Shown here: in pieces, positions 1-9,777 of the stretch | Layout: each line of letters starts with the position of its first letter | How positions within the stretch are numbered: position 1 is the stretch's first letter | Assembly (NCBI RefSeq): GCF_014205155.1 | Contig: NZ_JACHMX010000001.1 | Location: forward strand, 5,766,001 to 5,830,000 | Direction of reading: 5' to 3' | DNA length: 64,000 nucleotides | DNA from: Amycolatopsis umgeniensis | GTDB lineage: Bacteria; Actinomycetota; Actinomycetes; Mycobacteriales; Pseudonocardiaceae | Notes under the pieces: generated by a model | Told to the model about the DNA's origin: nothing | What the model saw: only the letters and a program-made list of their open reading frames with translations | Database searches by the model: none | Program-made: the position numbers and the translations under genes

Positions 1-1111
1 CGGCTCCCTGGGCTGCTCCGGCGACCTCGCGCCTCTGGCCGCTGTCGCGCTCGCACTGATGGGGGAGGGCGAAGTCGAGTACAACGGCGAAGTCGTCCAG
101 GCCGCCGTCGCGCTGAAGCACGCTGGGATCGCGCCGGTCGTTCTCGCGGAGAAGGAGGGCCTCGCCCTCACTAACGGGACTGACGGCATGCTCGGCATGC
201 TCCTGCTGGCCGCCGCCGACCTGCGCAAGCTGCTCGACACCGCCGACATCACCGCGGCGATGAGCGTCGAAGCGCTTCTCGGCACCGATCGCGCCTTCGC
301 CGCCGATCTCCAGGCCCTGCGCCCCCACCCGGGACAGGCGCTGAGCGCGCAGCGCATGTGGAACGCGCTCCAGGATTCGAAGATCGTCGAGAGTCACCGA
401 GGCCCGGACTGCAACCGCGTCCAGGACGCGTACTCGCTGCGCTGCTCGCCGCAGGTGCACGGCGGCGCACGGGACAGCCTCGCGCACGCCGAGCTCGTCG
501 CCGAGCGTGAGCTTCACTCCGCGGTCGACAACCCGGTCGTGTTGTCCGACGGCCGCGTCGAGTCGAACGGCAACTTCCACGGCGCGCCCATCGCCTACGT
601 GCTCGACTTCCTCGCCATCCCGCTCGCGGACGTCGCCAGCATCGCCGAGCGCCGTACCGACCGCATGCTCGACAAGGCCCGCTCGCACGGCCTGCCGCCG
701 TTCCTCGCGTTCGACCCGGGCGTCGACTCCGGCCACATGATCGCCCAGTACACGCAGGCGGCCGTAGTCAGCGAGCTCAAACGCCTCGCGGTGCCGGCCT
801 CGGTCGACTCGATCCCGAGCAGCGCCATGCAGGAGGACCACGTCTCCATGGGCTGGTCCGCGGCGCGCAAGCTGCGCAAGGCCGTCGAGGGCCTCAACAC
901 CGTTCTCGCCATCGAACTGCTCACCGCCGCGCGGGCACTCGACATGCGCGCGCCCCTGGTCCCGTCGCCGGTCACCGGCCGGGTCCGGGATCTCGTCCGC
1001 AGCAAGGTCGAGGGCCCCGGCCCCGACCGTCATCTGGCGCCGGAGATCGCCGCCGCCGAAGAACTCGTCGCGTCGGGTGCCGTCCTCGCCGCGGCCCAAC
1101 TGGAGGTCTGA
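1..1111 (+). CDS. hutH: Histidine ammonia-lyase, C-terminal part (5' end outside window)
   Basis: First step of histidine degradation: removes ammonia from L-histidine to give urocanate in the cytoplasm. The frame is open from base 2 and reads [13 protein letters not shown], the conserved loop that cyclises to the MIO electrophile; here the tripeptide is Cys-Ser-Gly (bases 14-22) rather than the commoner Ala-Ser-Gly. Downstream segments typical of the family are visible, such as [18 protein letters not shown] and the [12 protein letters not shown] stretch. About 370 residues of a roughly 510-residue enzyme are present, so the N-terminus lies upstream of the window. The stop at 1109-1111 is 4 nt before hutU, so the two are co-transcribed. 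Confidence 0.96.
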   Translation, partial: GSLGCSGDLAPLAAVALALMGEGEVEYNGEVVQAAVALKHAGIAPVVLAEKEGLALTNGTDGMLGMLLLAAADLRKLLDTADITAAMSVEALLGTDRAFAADLQALRPHPGQALSAQRMWNALQDSKIVESHRGPDCNRVQDAYSLRCSPQVHGGARDSLAHAELVAERELHSAVDNPVVLSDGRVESNGNFHGAPIAYVLDFLAIPLADVASIAERRTDRMLDKARSHGLPPFLAFDPGVDSGHMIAQYTQAAVVSELKRLAVPASVDSIPSSAMQEDHVSMGWSAARKLRKAVEGLNTVLAIELLTAARALDMRAPLVPSPVTGRVRDLVRSKVEGPGPDRHLAPEIAAAEELVASGAVLAAAQLEV

Positions 1112-1115
1112 GCCC

Positions 1116-2768
1116 ATGACCCGCACGGTCCGTGCCGCCCGAGGCACCACGCTCACCGCGAAGAACTGGCAGACCGAAGCCGCGCTGCGGATGTTCCACA
1201 ACAACCTCGACCCCGAGGTCGCCGAGCGCCCCGAGGATCTGGTCGTCTACGGCGGCACCGGCAAGGCCGCCCGCAACTGGGCCAGCTTCGACGCGATCAC
1301 CCGCGAACTGACCACTTTGGACAGTGACGAGACGCTGCTCGTCCAGTCCGGCAAGCCGGTCGGCGTGTTCCGCACGCACGAATGGGCGCCACGCGTGCTC
1401 ATCGCGAACTCCAACCTCGTCGGCGACTGGGCGACGTGGCCGGAATTCCGCCGCCTCGAGGCGCAAGGCCTGACCATGTACGGCCAGATGACCGCGGGGT
1501 CCTGGATCTACATCGGCACGCAGGGAATCCTGCAGGGCACTTACGAAACCTTCGCCGCCGTCGCGAAGAAGCGGTTCGGTGGCACTCTCAAGGGCACGCT
1601 CACCGTCACCGCGGGCCTCGGTGGCATGGGTGGCGCGCAGCCGCTGGCCGTCACGATGAACGACGGCGTCGCGCTCGTCATCGAATGCGATCCGCAGCGC
1701 GCCCACCGCCGCGTCGAAACCCGCTACCTCGACGAGGTCGCCGACGACCTCGACGACGCGATCCGCCGCGTGGAAGCCGCGAAGAAGGAAAAGCGCGCGC
1801 TGTCCGTCGGCGTGGTCGGCAACGCCGCCGAGGTGTTGCCCGAACTGCTGCGCCGCGGCGTCGAGGTCGACATCGTCACTGACCAGACCTCCGCACACGA
1901 CCCGCTTTCCTACCTGCCCAAGGGCATCGGCGTCGATGAGTGGCAGGACTACGCGGACAAGAAGCCCGACGAGTTCACCGAACGCGCCCGCGAGTCGATG
2001 GCGGAGCACGTGGAGGCGATGCTCGGCTTCCTCGACAAGGGTGCCGAGGTCTTCGACTACGGCAACTCCCTGCGCGGGGAGGCGAAACTCGGCGGCTGCG
2101 AGCGCGCGTTCGACTTCCCGGGGTTCGTACCCGCCTACATCCGCCCGCTGTTCTGCGAGGGCAACGGCCCGTTCCGCTGGGCGGCGCTGTCGGGTGACCC
2201 CGAGGACATCGCGGCGACCGACCGCGCGATGCTGGAACTGTTCCCGGAGAACGAATCCCTCGCGCGCTGGATCAAACTGGCCGGCGAGCGGGTCGCCTTC
2301 CAGGGGCTCCCGTCGCGGATCTGCTGGCTCGGCTATGGCGAACGGCACCTCGCGGGCCTGCGGTTCAACGAGATGGTCGCCAGCGGAGAACTGAAGGCGC
2401 CCGTCGTCATCGGCCGTGACCACCTCGACTCTGGCAGTGTCGCCTCGCCGTACCGTGAGACCGAGGGCATGGCCGACGGCTCCGACGCGATCGCCGACTG
2501 GCCGTTGCTGAACGCGCTGGTCAACACCTCGTCGGGTGCCAGCTGGGTGTCGATCCACCACGGCGGCGGCGTCGGCATGGGCCGGTCGATCCACGCCGGC
2601 CAGGTCAGTGTGGCCGACGGAACCCTGCTGGCCGCGCAGAAACTCGAGCGTGTGCTCACCAACGACCCGGGCATGGGCGTCATCCGGCACGTCGACGCCG
2701 GGTACGACCGCGCCGCCGACGTCGCCGACGAGCGTGGCGTCCGCGTGCCGATGCGGGACGCCGAGTGA
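1116..2768 (+). CDS. hutU: Urocanate hydratase
   Basis: Second step of histidine degradation: adds water to urocanate to form imidazolone propionate using tightly bound NAD+. The 550-residue protein has the full family length. It begins [18 protein letters not shown] and contains the [12 protein letters not shown] stretch, the glycine-rich [15 protein letters not shown]-binding region and the conserved [14 protein letters not shown] segment near the C-terminus. I chose ATG 1116 because GGAGG at 1102-1106 lies just upstream and the start fits family alignments; an in-frame start at 1077 would lie inside hutH. It overlaps the next gene by 4 nt. Confidence 0.97.
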   Translation: MTRTVRAARGTTLTAKNWQTEAALRMFHNNLDPEVAERPEDLVVYGGTGKAARNWASFDAITRELTTLDSDETLLVQSGKPVGVFRTHEWAPRVLIANSNLVGDWATWPEFRRLEAQGLTMYGQMTAGSWIYIGTQGILQGTYETFAAVAKKRFGGTLKGTLTVTAGLGGMGGAQPLAVTMNDGVALVIECDPQRAHRRVETRYLDEVADDLDDAIRRVEAAKKEKRALSVGVVGNAAEVLPELLRRGVEVDIVTDQTSAHDPLSYLPKGIGVDEWQDYADKKPDEFTERARESMAEHVEAMLGFLDKGAEVFDYGNSLRGEAKLGGCERAFDFPGFVPAYIRPLFCEGNGPFRWAALSGDPEDIAATDRAMLELFPENESLARWIKLAGERVAFQGLPSRICWLGYGERHLAGLRFNEMVASGELKAPVVIGRDHLDSGSVASPYRETEGMADGSDAIADWPLLNALVNTSSGASWVSIHHGGGVGMGRSIHAGQVSVADGTLLAAQKLERVLTNDPGMGVIRHVDAGYDRAADVADERGVRVPMRDAE

Positions 2769-3961
2769 CCGCGTCTTCGCTGCTGGAGGAGATCTCGGAC
2801 GTCGGCCGCGACCCGAAGCGGGGCGGCTACTCACGCCACGCCTTCGACGCGGGCGAAACCGAACTGCGCGCGTGGTTCGTCGAGCGCGCGGGGCGGCTGG
2901 GACTGGGCGTCGAGACCGACCGCAACGGCAACATCTGGGCCTGGTGGGGAACACCCGGTCCGGACGCTGTCGTCACCGGGAGCCATCTCGACTCGGTTCC
3001 CGGCGGCGGCGCCTTCGACGGCCCGCTCGGTGTCGCGAGCGCGCTCGACGCGGTGGAGATCTTGCAGGCCAAGGGATTCCGCCCCGCCAAGCCGTTTGCC
3101 GTGGCGGTCTTCGCCGAGGAGGAAGGTGGCCGCTTCGGTGTGCCATGCCTCGGGTCGCGGCTGCTGACCGGGACTATCGACGCGGACAAGGCGCGCAACC
3201 TGCGTGACCCGGACGGCGTCACGTTCGCCGAAGCGGCGGCGAAATCCGGCCTCGATCCCGCGCGCGTCGGCCGTGACTCCGAGCGGCTCGGCCTGATCGG
3301 GCGGTTCCTCGAACTGCACGTCGAGCAGGGGCGCGGGCTGATCGACCTCGGCTCGCCGATCGCCGTCGGCAACACGGTGATCGCGCACGGCCGATGGCGA
3401 TTCTCTTTCGAGGGTCAGGGAAACCACGCCGGTGCGACCTTGATCGGTGATCGTCGTGACCCGATGATCCCGGCGGCCGAGACCGTCCTCGCCGTGCGGA
3501 AACTGGCGAGGACGACGGCCGACGCCAGGGCCACCGTCGGCAGGCTCGTGCCCGTCCCGGGCGGAACCAACGTCATCGCGTCCACCGTGGATCTTTGGCT
3601 GGACGCGCGGGTGCCGGGCACGGACACCCCCGAACTGGTCGCGGAGATCGCGAAACTGGCCGAAGAAGCGGCGGGTCAAGAAGGTTGCCGGGTCGAGGTG
3701 ACCAGGGAGTCCTATTCGGACGACGTGATCTTCGACGACGCGCTGCGGCGTGACCTGGGCACCTGGCTGGGTGGCCCGCCGGAGCTGCCGACCGGAGCCG
3801 GGCACGACGCGGCGATCCTCGCCGGGTTCGTCCCGTCCGGCATGCTCTACGTGCGCAATCCGACCGGGATCAGCCATTCCCCGGAGGAGTTCTCCGAGGC
3901 CGAGGACGTCGACCACGGTGCTCGCGCGCTCGCGGACGCCCTGGAGAAACTGTCGACATGA
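2765..3961 (+). CDS. M20-family amidohydrolase (allantoate amidohydrolase-like) in the hut operon
   Basis: Dinuclear-metal hydrolase of the allantoate/N-carbamoyl-amino-acid amidohydrolase group, 398 aa, full length. Metal-ligand motifs are visible: [10 protein letters not shown] (His74), AFDGPLG (Asp85), the EEEGG pair (Glu119/120), ELHVEQG (His185) and GISHSPEE near the C-terminus. GTG 2765 overlaps the hutU stop as GTGA, and its own stop overlaps the hutF start, so it is translationally coupled inside the hut operon. No classical HutG is present, yet HutF produces N-formylglutamate. I infer this protein supplies the deformylase step; family annotation alone would say allantoate amidohydrolase. 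Family certain, substrate inferred. Confidence 0.85.
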   Translation: MTASSLLEEISDVGRDPKRGGYSRHAFDAGETELRAWFVERAGRLGLGVETDRNGNIWAWWGTPGPDAVVTGSHLDSVPGGGAFDGPLGVASALDAVEILQAKGFRPAKPFAVAVFAEEEGGRFGVPCLGSRLLTGTIDADKARNLRDPDGVTFAEAAAKSGLDPARVGRDSERLGLIGRFLELHVEQGRGLIDLGSPIAVGNTVIAHGRWRFSFEGQGNHAGATLIGDRRDPMIPAAETVLAVRKLARTTADARATVGRLVPVPGGTNVIASTVDLWLDARVPGTDTPELVAEIAKLAEEAAGQEGCRVEVTRESYSDDVIFDDALRRDLGTWLGGPPELPTGAGHDAAILAGFVPSGMLYVRNPTGISHSPEEFSEAEDVDHGARALADALEKLST

Positions 3962-5253
3962 CGACATATTGGTGTGAGCGTGCCTGGTTGTCGGACGGGA
4001 TCGCCGATGCCGTCCGGATCGAGGTCGACGGCGGGAAGATCGCGTCGGTCGCGGCGAACGCGCCTCGCGAAGGAACCGTCCTGAATGGACTGACCTTGCC
4101 CGGTTTCGCCAATGGGCACTCGCACGCGTTCCACCGTGCGTTGCGGGGGCGGACGCATCACGATCGCGGGACGTTTTGGACGTGGCGCGAGCGGATGTAC
4201 TCGCTCGCGTCCCGGCTCGATCCTGACTCATACCACCGTCTGGCGCGCGGCGTCTACGCCGAAATGGTGCTGGCCGGGTACACGAGTGTCGGCGAGTTTC
4301 ACTACCTGCACCACGCGCCGGGCGGAAAGCCTTATGTCGAGCCGAACGCGATGGGCGAAGCGTTGCGGCAGGCCGCCGAGGACGCCGGAATCCGGCTGAC
4401 CCTGCTCGACACCTGTTATCTCGCGGGCGGTATCGGCGTAGAACCCGACGAAGTGCAGCGACGTTTCTCCGACGGCTCGGCCGCGAAGTGGGCGCAACGA
4501 GTCGACGAATTGCCTGAGGGGGAGACGTTCCGTGTCGGCGGTGCGATCCACTCGGTGCGCGCGGTTCCCGAAGATCAACTGTCCGAAGTGGATAGTGGTA
4601 CGCGCCCGCTGCACGTCCATCTTTCCGAGCAGCGGGCGGAAAACGAACAATGCCTGGCGGCCTACGGTCGGACGCCGACGGGTTTGCTCCATCACCACGG
4701 AGTGCTCACCGAACGCCTGACAGCGGTGCACGCGACGCATCTGACGCCGGATGATGTCAAGCGGCTGGGTGAAGCGCGGAGCCGCGCCTGTTTCTGCCCG
4801 ACGACGGAGCGGGATCTCGGCGACGGCATCGGCCCGGCGCGGACGTTGCTGGACGCGGGGGTGCGGCTGTCGCTCGGCAGCGACAGCAACGCGGTCGTCG
4901 ACGCGTTCGAGGAGACCAGGGCGCTGGAACTGAACGAGCGGCTCGCCAGCGAGCAGCGCGGCCGGTTCACCGCGGAGGAACTGCTCGCGGCGGCGACGGA
5001 TCACGGCGCTATCGGCTGGCACGAGGTCGGTTCGCTGGCCGTGGGGGCGGGGGCGGACTTCGTGACCGTCGGCCTCGGCTCGGTGCGGACCGCGGGGATC
5101 GAGCCGTCCGGGGTGGTCTTCGCCGCCTCCGGTGCGGACGTCCGTGATGTCGTGGTCGCCGGGCGTGAGATCGTCCGCGAGGGCGTGCATCAGCTGATCG
5201 ACCGGCCGGAAACGGTCTTGGCCAAGGAGATCGAGGCATTGTGGCAGTCCTGA
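3958..5253 (+). CDS. hutF: Formimidoylglutamate deiminase
   Basis: Amidohydrolase-superfamily enzyme that removes ammonia from N-formimidoyl-L-glutamate to give N-formyl-L-glutamate. The 431-residue protein has the metal site motif GFANGHSHAFHRALRGR near residue 50, an HVHLSEQ segment and the SLGSDSNAVVD aspartate region. ATG 3958 overlaps the upstream stop as ATGA, and the 3' end overlaps hutI by 13 nt, so all three are coupled. Its presence with hutI shows the operon uses the five-step, formylglutamate route rather than a direct formiminoglutamase. Confidence 0.93.
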   Translation: MTTYWCERAWLSDGIADAVRIEVDGGKIASVAANAPREGTVLNGLTLPGFANGHSHAFHRALRGRTHHDRGTFWTWRERMYSLASRLDPDSYHRLARGVYAEMVLAGYTSVGEFHYLHHAPGGKPYVEPNAMGEALRQAAEDAGIRLTLLDTCYLAGGIGVEPDEVQRRFSDGSAAKWAQRVDELPEGETFRVGGAIHSVRAVPEDQLSEVDSGTRPLHVHLSEQRAENEQCLAAYGRTPTGLLHHHGVLTERLTAVHATHLTPDDVKRLGEARSRACFCPTTERDLGDGIGPARTLLDAGVRLSLGSDSNAVVDAFEETRALELNERLASEQRGRFTAEELLAAATDHGAIGWHEVGSLAVGAGADFVTVGLGSVRTAGIEPSGVVFAASGADVRDVVVAGREIVREGVHQLIDRPETVLAKEIEALWQS

Positions 5254-6404
5254 TCACGGGTATCGGCGAGCTCACCACGAACGACGCCGAGCTGGGCAAA
5301 CTCCGCGACGCGGCGGTCGTCGTCGAGGGCGAGACGATCGCTTGGGCGGGCCCGGCGGCGGACGCGCCCGACGCGGACGAGCGGATCGACGTCGAGGGCC
5401 GCGCGGTGCTGCCCGGCTGGGTGGACAGTCACACGCACCTCGTCTTCGCAGGCGACAGGACGGCCGAGTTCGAGGCGCGGATGGCGGGGAAGGCGTACAG
5501 CGCCGGGGGTATCGCGGTCACCGTCGACGCGACGCGGTCGGCCTCCGACGAGCAGTTGGCGGCGAACCTGCGGCGTCACGTCGACGAAGCGGCGAGGCAG
5601 GGGACGACCTGTCTGGAGACGAAGACCGGGTACGGGCTCAACGTCGAAGACGAGGTGCGCTCGGCGCGGATCGCCGCCGGCGTGGCCGACGAAGTCACGT
5701 TCCTCGGCGCGCATCTGGTGCCGCCGGGTGCGGACGCGGAGTCCTATGTGGACCTGGTGTGCGGTGACATGCTCGACGCGGTCGCGCCGCTCGTGCGGTG
5801 GGCGGACGTGTTCTGCGAGACCGGCGCTTTCGACGAGGCGCAGTCCGGGCGGGTGCTGAAGGCGGCGCGGGAACGCGGCCTCGGGCTGCGGGTGCACGGG
5901 AACCAGCTGGGGGAGGGGCCGGGTGTGCGGCTCGCCGTCGAGCTGGGGGCGGCGAGTGTCGACCACTGCACGTACCTGAGCGAAGCGGACGTCGAGGCTC
6001 TCGCCGCTTCGGACACTGTCGCGACCTTGCTGCCGGCGTGCGACCTGTCGACCCGGCAGCCGTTGGCGCCGGCGCGGCGGCTGTTGGACGCGGGGGCGAC
6101 GGTCGCGCTGGCCAGCAACGCGAACCCGGGTAGTTCGTACACGACGTCGATGGCGTTCTGCGTCACGACCGCGGTGCTGCAGATGCGGATGACGATCGAC
6201 GAGGCGGTCTGGTCGGCGACGGCGGGTGGCGCTCGCGCCCTGAGGCGTGACGATGTGGGCTTCGTGCGGCCAGGCGCGCGCGCCGACCTTCACGTGCTGG
6301 AGGCGCCTTCGACGACTCACCTTGCGTACCGGCCCGGGGTGCCGCTGACGGCTGCTGTTTGGCGGCGCGGCGAGCTTCTGACCAGCGGTTTCGCCTCAAA
6401 GTGA
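5241..6404 (+). CDS. hutI: Imidazolonepropionase
   Basis: Third step of histidine degradation: opens the ring of 4-imidazolone-5-propionate to yield N-formimidoyl-L-glutamate. The 387-residue protein is full length. It carries the amidohydrolase metal motif GWVDSHTHLVFAGDR, the substrate-binding EFEARMAGKAY stretch, GNQLGEGPGVRLAVE and VDHCTYLSE. GTG 5241 lies inside the hutF 3' end (13-nt overlap). The stop codon TGA at 6402-6404 is itself part of a repeat element (6401-6422). Last gene of the hut operon. Confidence 0.95.
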   Translation: MAVLITGIGELTTNDAELGKLRDAAVVVEGETIAWAGPAADAPDADERIDVEGRAVLPGWVDSHTHLVFAGDRTAEFEARMAGKAYSAGGIAVTVDATRSASDEQLAANLRRHVDEAARQGTTCLETKTGYGLNVEDEVRSARIAAGVADEVTFLGAHLVPPGADAESYVDLVCGDMLDAVAPLVRWADVFCETGAFDEAQSGRVLKAARERGLGLRVHGNQLGEGPGVRLAVELGAASVDHCTYLSEADVEALAASDTVATLLPACDLSTRQPLAPARRLLDAGATVALASNANPGSSYTTSMAFCVTTAVLQMRMTIDEAVWSATAGGARALRRDDVGFVRPGARADLHVLEAPSTTHLAYRPGVPLTAAVWRRGELLTSGFASK

Positions 6405-6422
6405 TAGCAAAGGTCCCTTGCT
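6401..6422. repeat. Stop-associated AGCAAGGGACC repeat, copy 1
   Basis: Copy of the recurring 22-23-bp element (in this orientation GNGATAGCAAAGGTCCC then TTGCT). It contains the hutI stop codon TGA. Its core is an imperfect palindrome (AGCAA on one side, TTGCT on the other). A poorer relative lies at 7443-7463. Confidence 0.7.
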
Positions 6423-6433
6423 CTCCCGGCGGG

Positions 6434-7192
6434 TCAGGAGGCTTGGTCGAGGGTTTCTTCGACGCGCTCCCGCAGCTCCGGCGGGAGTTCGCCGAGCAGA
6501 CGCGACCACTGCTCGATCCGCTTCTCGCTCAGGTGGGTGAGCAGGTCGAGCACCGGCGCCCACAGGTCTTCGTCGGCGGCCGCGACCCGAAGGAGGCCGC
6601 GGAACCGGCTTTCGGAGAGCAGCCCGAGGACGTGATCGATCCGGCTCTTGTCGTCGAGGACGAACGCGATCCGGATCAGCGCCTCGTCGCCGATGACGCC
6701 GAGAGCCCTTCGCACCGTCGGATCGGGCAGGTGGCCGACGAACCGGCCGACGGTGATCCAGTCCTCGCGGCGCACCAGTTCCCCGGCGACCGCGACCACG
6801 GTGTCGAGCGGGATCCGCGCGATGATGGCGCTCGCCCGGCGCGGGTCCAGTTCGGCCGCGACGTCGGACAGGAACTGCGGCTTCAGCCTCTTCGCGACGT
6901 CGACGCCCCTAGAGGCGTCCACCAGCCCGGCGATCCTCGCGCAAAGAAGCGGGCCGAAGACCTTCTCGGCGATCTTCGCGAGAATCGGGCTCGGGACGAG
7001 CTTGCTCGCCATCGCCATCCGCTCGAGAGCGGCGAGGTTGGCGTCGAACAGCGTGTCCGTGACCTGCTCGCGGAACGCCTGGAGCTCCGCCGCGTCCACG
7101 TTCTCCAGGTAGGACAGCCGCTCAGGGGTGGTGCCGAGGACACGGGCGAGTTTGAGGATCTCCGCCTGGGAAGCGAAGTTTTCGCTGCTCAC
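6434..7192 (-). CDS. Conserved hypothetical helical-repeat protein
   Basis: A 252-residue cytoplasmic protein with no recognised domain, signal peptide or membrane segment. It is rich in alpha-helical stretches with recurring short motifs (VFGPLLCARIAGLVD, AELDPRRASAIIARIP, LRRALGVIGDEALIRIAF-like runs). These recall superhelical scaffolds such as the MgtE N-terminal domain, but this is a resemblance only. GTG 7192 overlaps the stop of the upstream 69-aa gene as GTGA, which decides the start; an upstream in-frame ATG at 7411 would run through that gene. Function unknown. Confidence 0.75.
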   Translation of the reverse strand: MSSENFASQAEILKLARVLGTTPERLSYLENVDAAELQAFREQVTDTLFDANLAALERMAMASKLVPSPILAKIAEKVFGPLLCARIAGLVDASRGVDVAKRLKPQFLSDVAAELDPRRASAIIARIPLDTVVAVAGELVRREDWITVGRFVGHLPDPTVRRALGVIGDEALIRIAFVLDDKSRIDHVLGLLSESRFRGLLRVAAADEDLWAPVLDLLTHLSEKRIEQWSRLLGELPPELRERVEETLDQAS

Positions 7193-7398
7193 AGGCCCAC
7201 CACCTTGCGAATGGTGCCCCGCAGAAGCGCGGGTACGTACTTCAGGCCCTCTTCGCCCGCTTCGGCCAAGGCCCTGGCCTGGCGGTGGCGCGCGTCGCGC
7301 AACGCGTCGGAGAGGTCCTGTTTCTCGTTGTCGGCCAGCGCTTCGATGCCTGCCGGGACAGGACCGCCTAGCTGACCGGTGAGTGTGCGCTCGGCCAT
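7189..7398 (-). CDS. Small hypothetical protein (69 aa)
   Basis: Short protein beginning MAERTLTGQLGGPVPAGIEA, predicted soluble and helical, with a charged middle (DALRDARHRQARALAEAGEE) and a basic C-terminus. No known domain. Its stop overlaps the start of the next gene by 4 nt, so the pair is translationally coupled and probably functions together. The start lies about 105 nt from the divergent sensor kinase gene. Confidence 0.65.
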   Translation of the reverse strand: MAERTLTGQLGGPVPAGIEALADNEKQDLSDALRDARHRQARALAEAGEEGLKYVPALLRGTIRKVVGL

Positions 7399-7502
7399 GG
7401 TCGATCATCATGCCTCATGGGTCCGCCGGAGGCCCGATGATCGGGGGACCTTTACTTTCGTCCATGGCGGACGGCTCGGCGCGACTTGTAGCGTCCTGTC
7501 AC

Positions 7503-9128
7503 GTGAAGGACCCTGAGGAACCCGTACGGCGCGGACGGCGGCTGGTCATGGACGTCGCGCTGTGGCTCGGCCTCTGCGGCTGGGTGGTCGTCGACGCGGG
7601 GTCCAGCACGAAGCACTGGGAACTGCTCGCCGGGCTCGTCGCGACCACGGCCGCGATCGCGCTCTCGCGCCGCTACCCGCTGGTGTCGCTCACCATCGCG
7701 ATGATCGCGAGCTTCGTCGTGATGGGCAGCTTCGGCGGCAGGGTGCCGATCTGGGAAGGCTTCCTCCTGGTCGCGGTGAGCTATCTCGCCGGGTATCGGC
7801 AGCCGATCGCGAAGCCGATGCTGCGGATCTTCGCCGTCGTTTCGGTGATCGCGGTCCCCGTGGCGCTGCTGTGGGCCGAGGACGGCTTCTCGGCATGGGG
7901 TGCGTTGCTCGGTGTCCTGGTCTTCGCGTCGGTGACGCCGTGGCTGCTGGGCAGGTACATCCGTCAGCGTGAGGACATGGCGCGCGACGGCTGGCGCCGT
8001 GCCGAGGAGATGGAGAGCCGTCAGCGGCTCATCGCCGATCGCGCGCGGCTGCGTGAACGCACCCGGATCGCCAGCGACATGCACGATTCACTGGGCCACG
8101 AGCTGAGTCTCATCGCGGTGCGCGCGGCGGTGCTGGAGGTCGCGGGCGGACTCGACGAGCAGCAGCGGCAGGCCGCGGGCGACCTGCGGCAGAGCGCCGC
8201 GACGGCGACCGAACGGCTTCGCGAGATCATCGGTGTGCTGCGCGAGGACGACGCGCCGACCGAACCGGTGCACGAGAGCATCGACGACCTGCTCGACCGC
8301 GCCAGGGCGTCCGGCGTATTGATCGAGTCGACCGTGGACGGGCCCGCCGACGACGAACCGCAGATGGTCGACCGCGCGGCGTATCGCGTGGTCCAGGAGT
8401 CGTTGACGAACGTCGTGAAGCACGCGCCCGGCGCCGCCGTCACCGTGCGGGTCGTCCGTTCGGAGGGGCGGACGGACGTGGTGGTCGCCAACGCCGCGCC
8501 GCCCGCGGGACCGTTGCCCGGCCGGGCTTCCGGGCGGCGCGGGTTGATCGGCCTGCGCGAGCGGGTCCGGCTGGTCGGCGGGACCTTGCGCGCGGGGCCG
8601 AGCGGCGGCGGTTTCGAGGTCGGTGCGAGCTTGCCGCACGACGCGGCACCGTCGGAGGAATCACCGGAGAGTCAGGCGGCGATGGACGCCGAGGTGGGGC
8701 AGTCGACGTCGGCGAGGGAGCTGGAGCGCGCCCGCCGTGACGTCCGGCGGAGCCTGATCCAGGCGATCATCGTCCCGATCGGGCTCTTCGGTGTGGTGGT
8801 CGGGATCAGCGGGGTGGTGTTCCTCGTCCAGTGGTACGGCTCCGTGCTGCCCGCGGGCGACTACGACCGGCTGCGAGTGGGACAGACGAAGGCGGAGTTC
8901 GCGTACGTCCTGCCCGGCGGCCAGCGGATCGCGCGGCCGCGCACCGTGGAGCCGCCGGTGCCCGAGGGAGCGAAATGCGAGTACTACGGCACCGAACGCA
9001 CCCTGTTCAATTTGAACTACGAGGCCTACAGGCTGTGCTTCGCCGACGGGAAACTCGTGGCGAAGGACATGATCAGTGAAGACGAGCAAAGGGGGAACCC
9101 GGATGATCCGGGTGGTGCTGGCCGATGA
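7503..9128 (+). CDS. Two-component sensor histidine kinase with unusual C-terminal membrane/BamE-like extension
   Basis: A 541-residue sensor. The N-terminal half has about five hydrophobic segments (residues ~15-150), followed by a HisKA_3 dimerisation domain with the phospho-accepting His194 in ASDMHDSLGHELSLIAV, then a HATPase_c domain (RGLIGLRERVRLVGGTL). Unusually the protein continues through another hydrophobic segment (about residues 420-445) into a ~95-residue tail containing YDRLRVGQTKAEF, reminiscent of SmpA/BamE-like folds, and two cysteines. GTG 7503 was chosen because it starts just before the first hydrophobic region. It precedes and overlaps its response regulator gene by 26 nt. 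Confidence 0.88.
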   Translation: MKDPEEPVRRGRRLVMDVALWLGLCGWVVVDAGSSTKHWELLAGLVATTAAIALSRRYPLVSLTIAMIASFVVMGSFGGRVPIWEGFLLVAVSYLAGYRQPIAKPMLRIFAVVSVIAVPVALLWAEDGFSAWGALLGVLVFASVTPWLLGRYIRQREDMARDGWRRAEEMESRQRLIADRARLRERTRIASDMHDSLGHELSLIAVRAAVLEVAGGLDEQQRQAAGDLRQSAATATERLREIIGVLREDDAPTEPVHESIDDLLDRARASGVLIESTVDGPADDEPQMVDRAAYRVVQESLTNVVKHAPGAAVTVRVVRSEGRTDVVVANAAPPAGPLPGRASGRRGLIGLRERVRLVGGTLRAGPSGGGFEVGASLPHDAAPSEESPESQAAMDAEVGQSTSARELERARRDVRRSLIQAIIVPIGLFGVVVGISGVVFLVQWYGSVLPAGDYDRLRVGQTKAEFAYVLPGGQRIARPRTVEPPVPEGAKCEYYGTERTLFNLNYEAYRLCFADGKLVAKDMISEDEQRGNPDDPGGAGR

Positions 9129-9777
9129 CGAGGCGATGATCCGCGCCGGGGTGTCGGCGATCCTGGCCGCGGACGCCGGGATCGAAGTGGTCGCGGAGGC
9201 CGAGGACGGCCGTGGCGCCGTCGAGCAGGCCCGCGCGACCAGGCCGGATGTCGTGCTTCTCGACATCCGGATGCCGGTCATGGACGGGCTCAAAGCGGCC
9301 GAGGAGATCCGGCGGCTGTTGCCCGAGATCGGCGTGATCATGCTGACCACGTTCGGTGAGGACACCTACATCGAGCGCGCGCTGGGCCTCGGCGCGAGCG
9401 GTTTCCTGCTGAAATCCGGGGATCCGCGCGAACTGCTGTCCGGCATCCGCGCTGTCGCCGGCGGGGCGGCGTTCCTTTCGCCGAAGGTCGCGCAGCGGGT
9501 CATCGCCCGCTTCTCCGGCAATCAGGTTTCCCGCGCCGAGGAGGCGAAGGCAATGATCGCCAAGCTGACCCCGCGCGAACAGGAAGTACTGGCACTGTTG
9601 GGTTCCGGACTGTCCAATGCGGACATCGCCGGGAAACTGTTCGTGGTCGAGGGCACGGTGAAGGCCTACGTGAGCACCATCCTCAACCGGCTCGGCGCGC
9701 GGAACCGGGTGCAGGCGGCGATCACCGCGTACGAGGCGGGGCTGGTCGGCGGGGAACGGGAGGAGTCCAGCCGCTGA
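9103..9777 (+). CDS. NarL/LuxR-family response regulator
   Basis: Cytoplasmic transcription factor of 224 aa. The receiver domain has the acidic pocket Asp8/Asp9, the phospho-acceptor Asp54 (VVLLDIRMPVMDG) and the Lys in FLLKSGDP. The C-terminal LuxR-type helix-turn-helix runs from LTPREQEVLALLGSGLS to TVKAYVSTILNRLG. ATG 9103 follows a good ribosome-binding site (AAAGGGGGAA). It is the partner of the kinase immediately upstream. Its 3' end overlaps the convergent monooxygenase gene by 56 nt. Confidence 0.93.
   Translation: MIRVVLADDEAMIRAGVSAILAADAGIEVVAEAEDGRGAVEQARATRPDVVLLDIRMPVMDGLKAAEEIRRLLPEIGVIMLTTFGEDTYIERALGLGASGFLLKSGDPRELLSGIRAVAGGAAFLSPKVAQRVIARFSGNQVSRAEEAKAMIAKLTPREQEVLALLGSGLSNADIAGKLFVVEGTVKAYVSTILNRLGARNRVQAAITAYEAGLVGGEREESSR

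Noticed and set aside
7443..7463. Possible twelfth copy of the AGCAAGGGACC repeat
   Set aside because: Only the central GGGGGACCTTTA part matches; kept as a relative and not listed as a copy.
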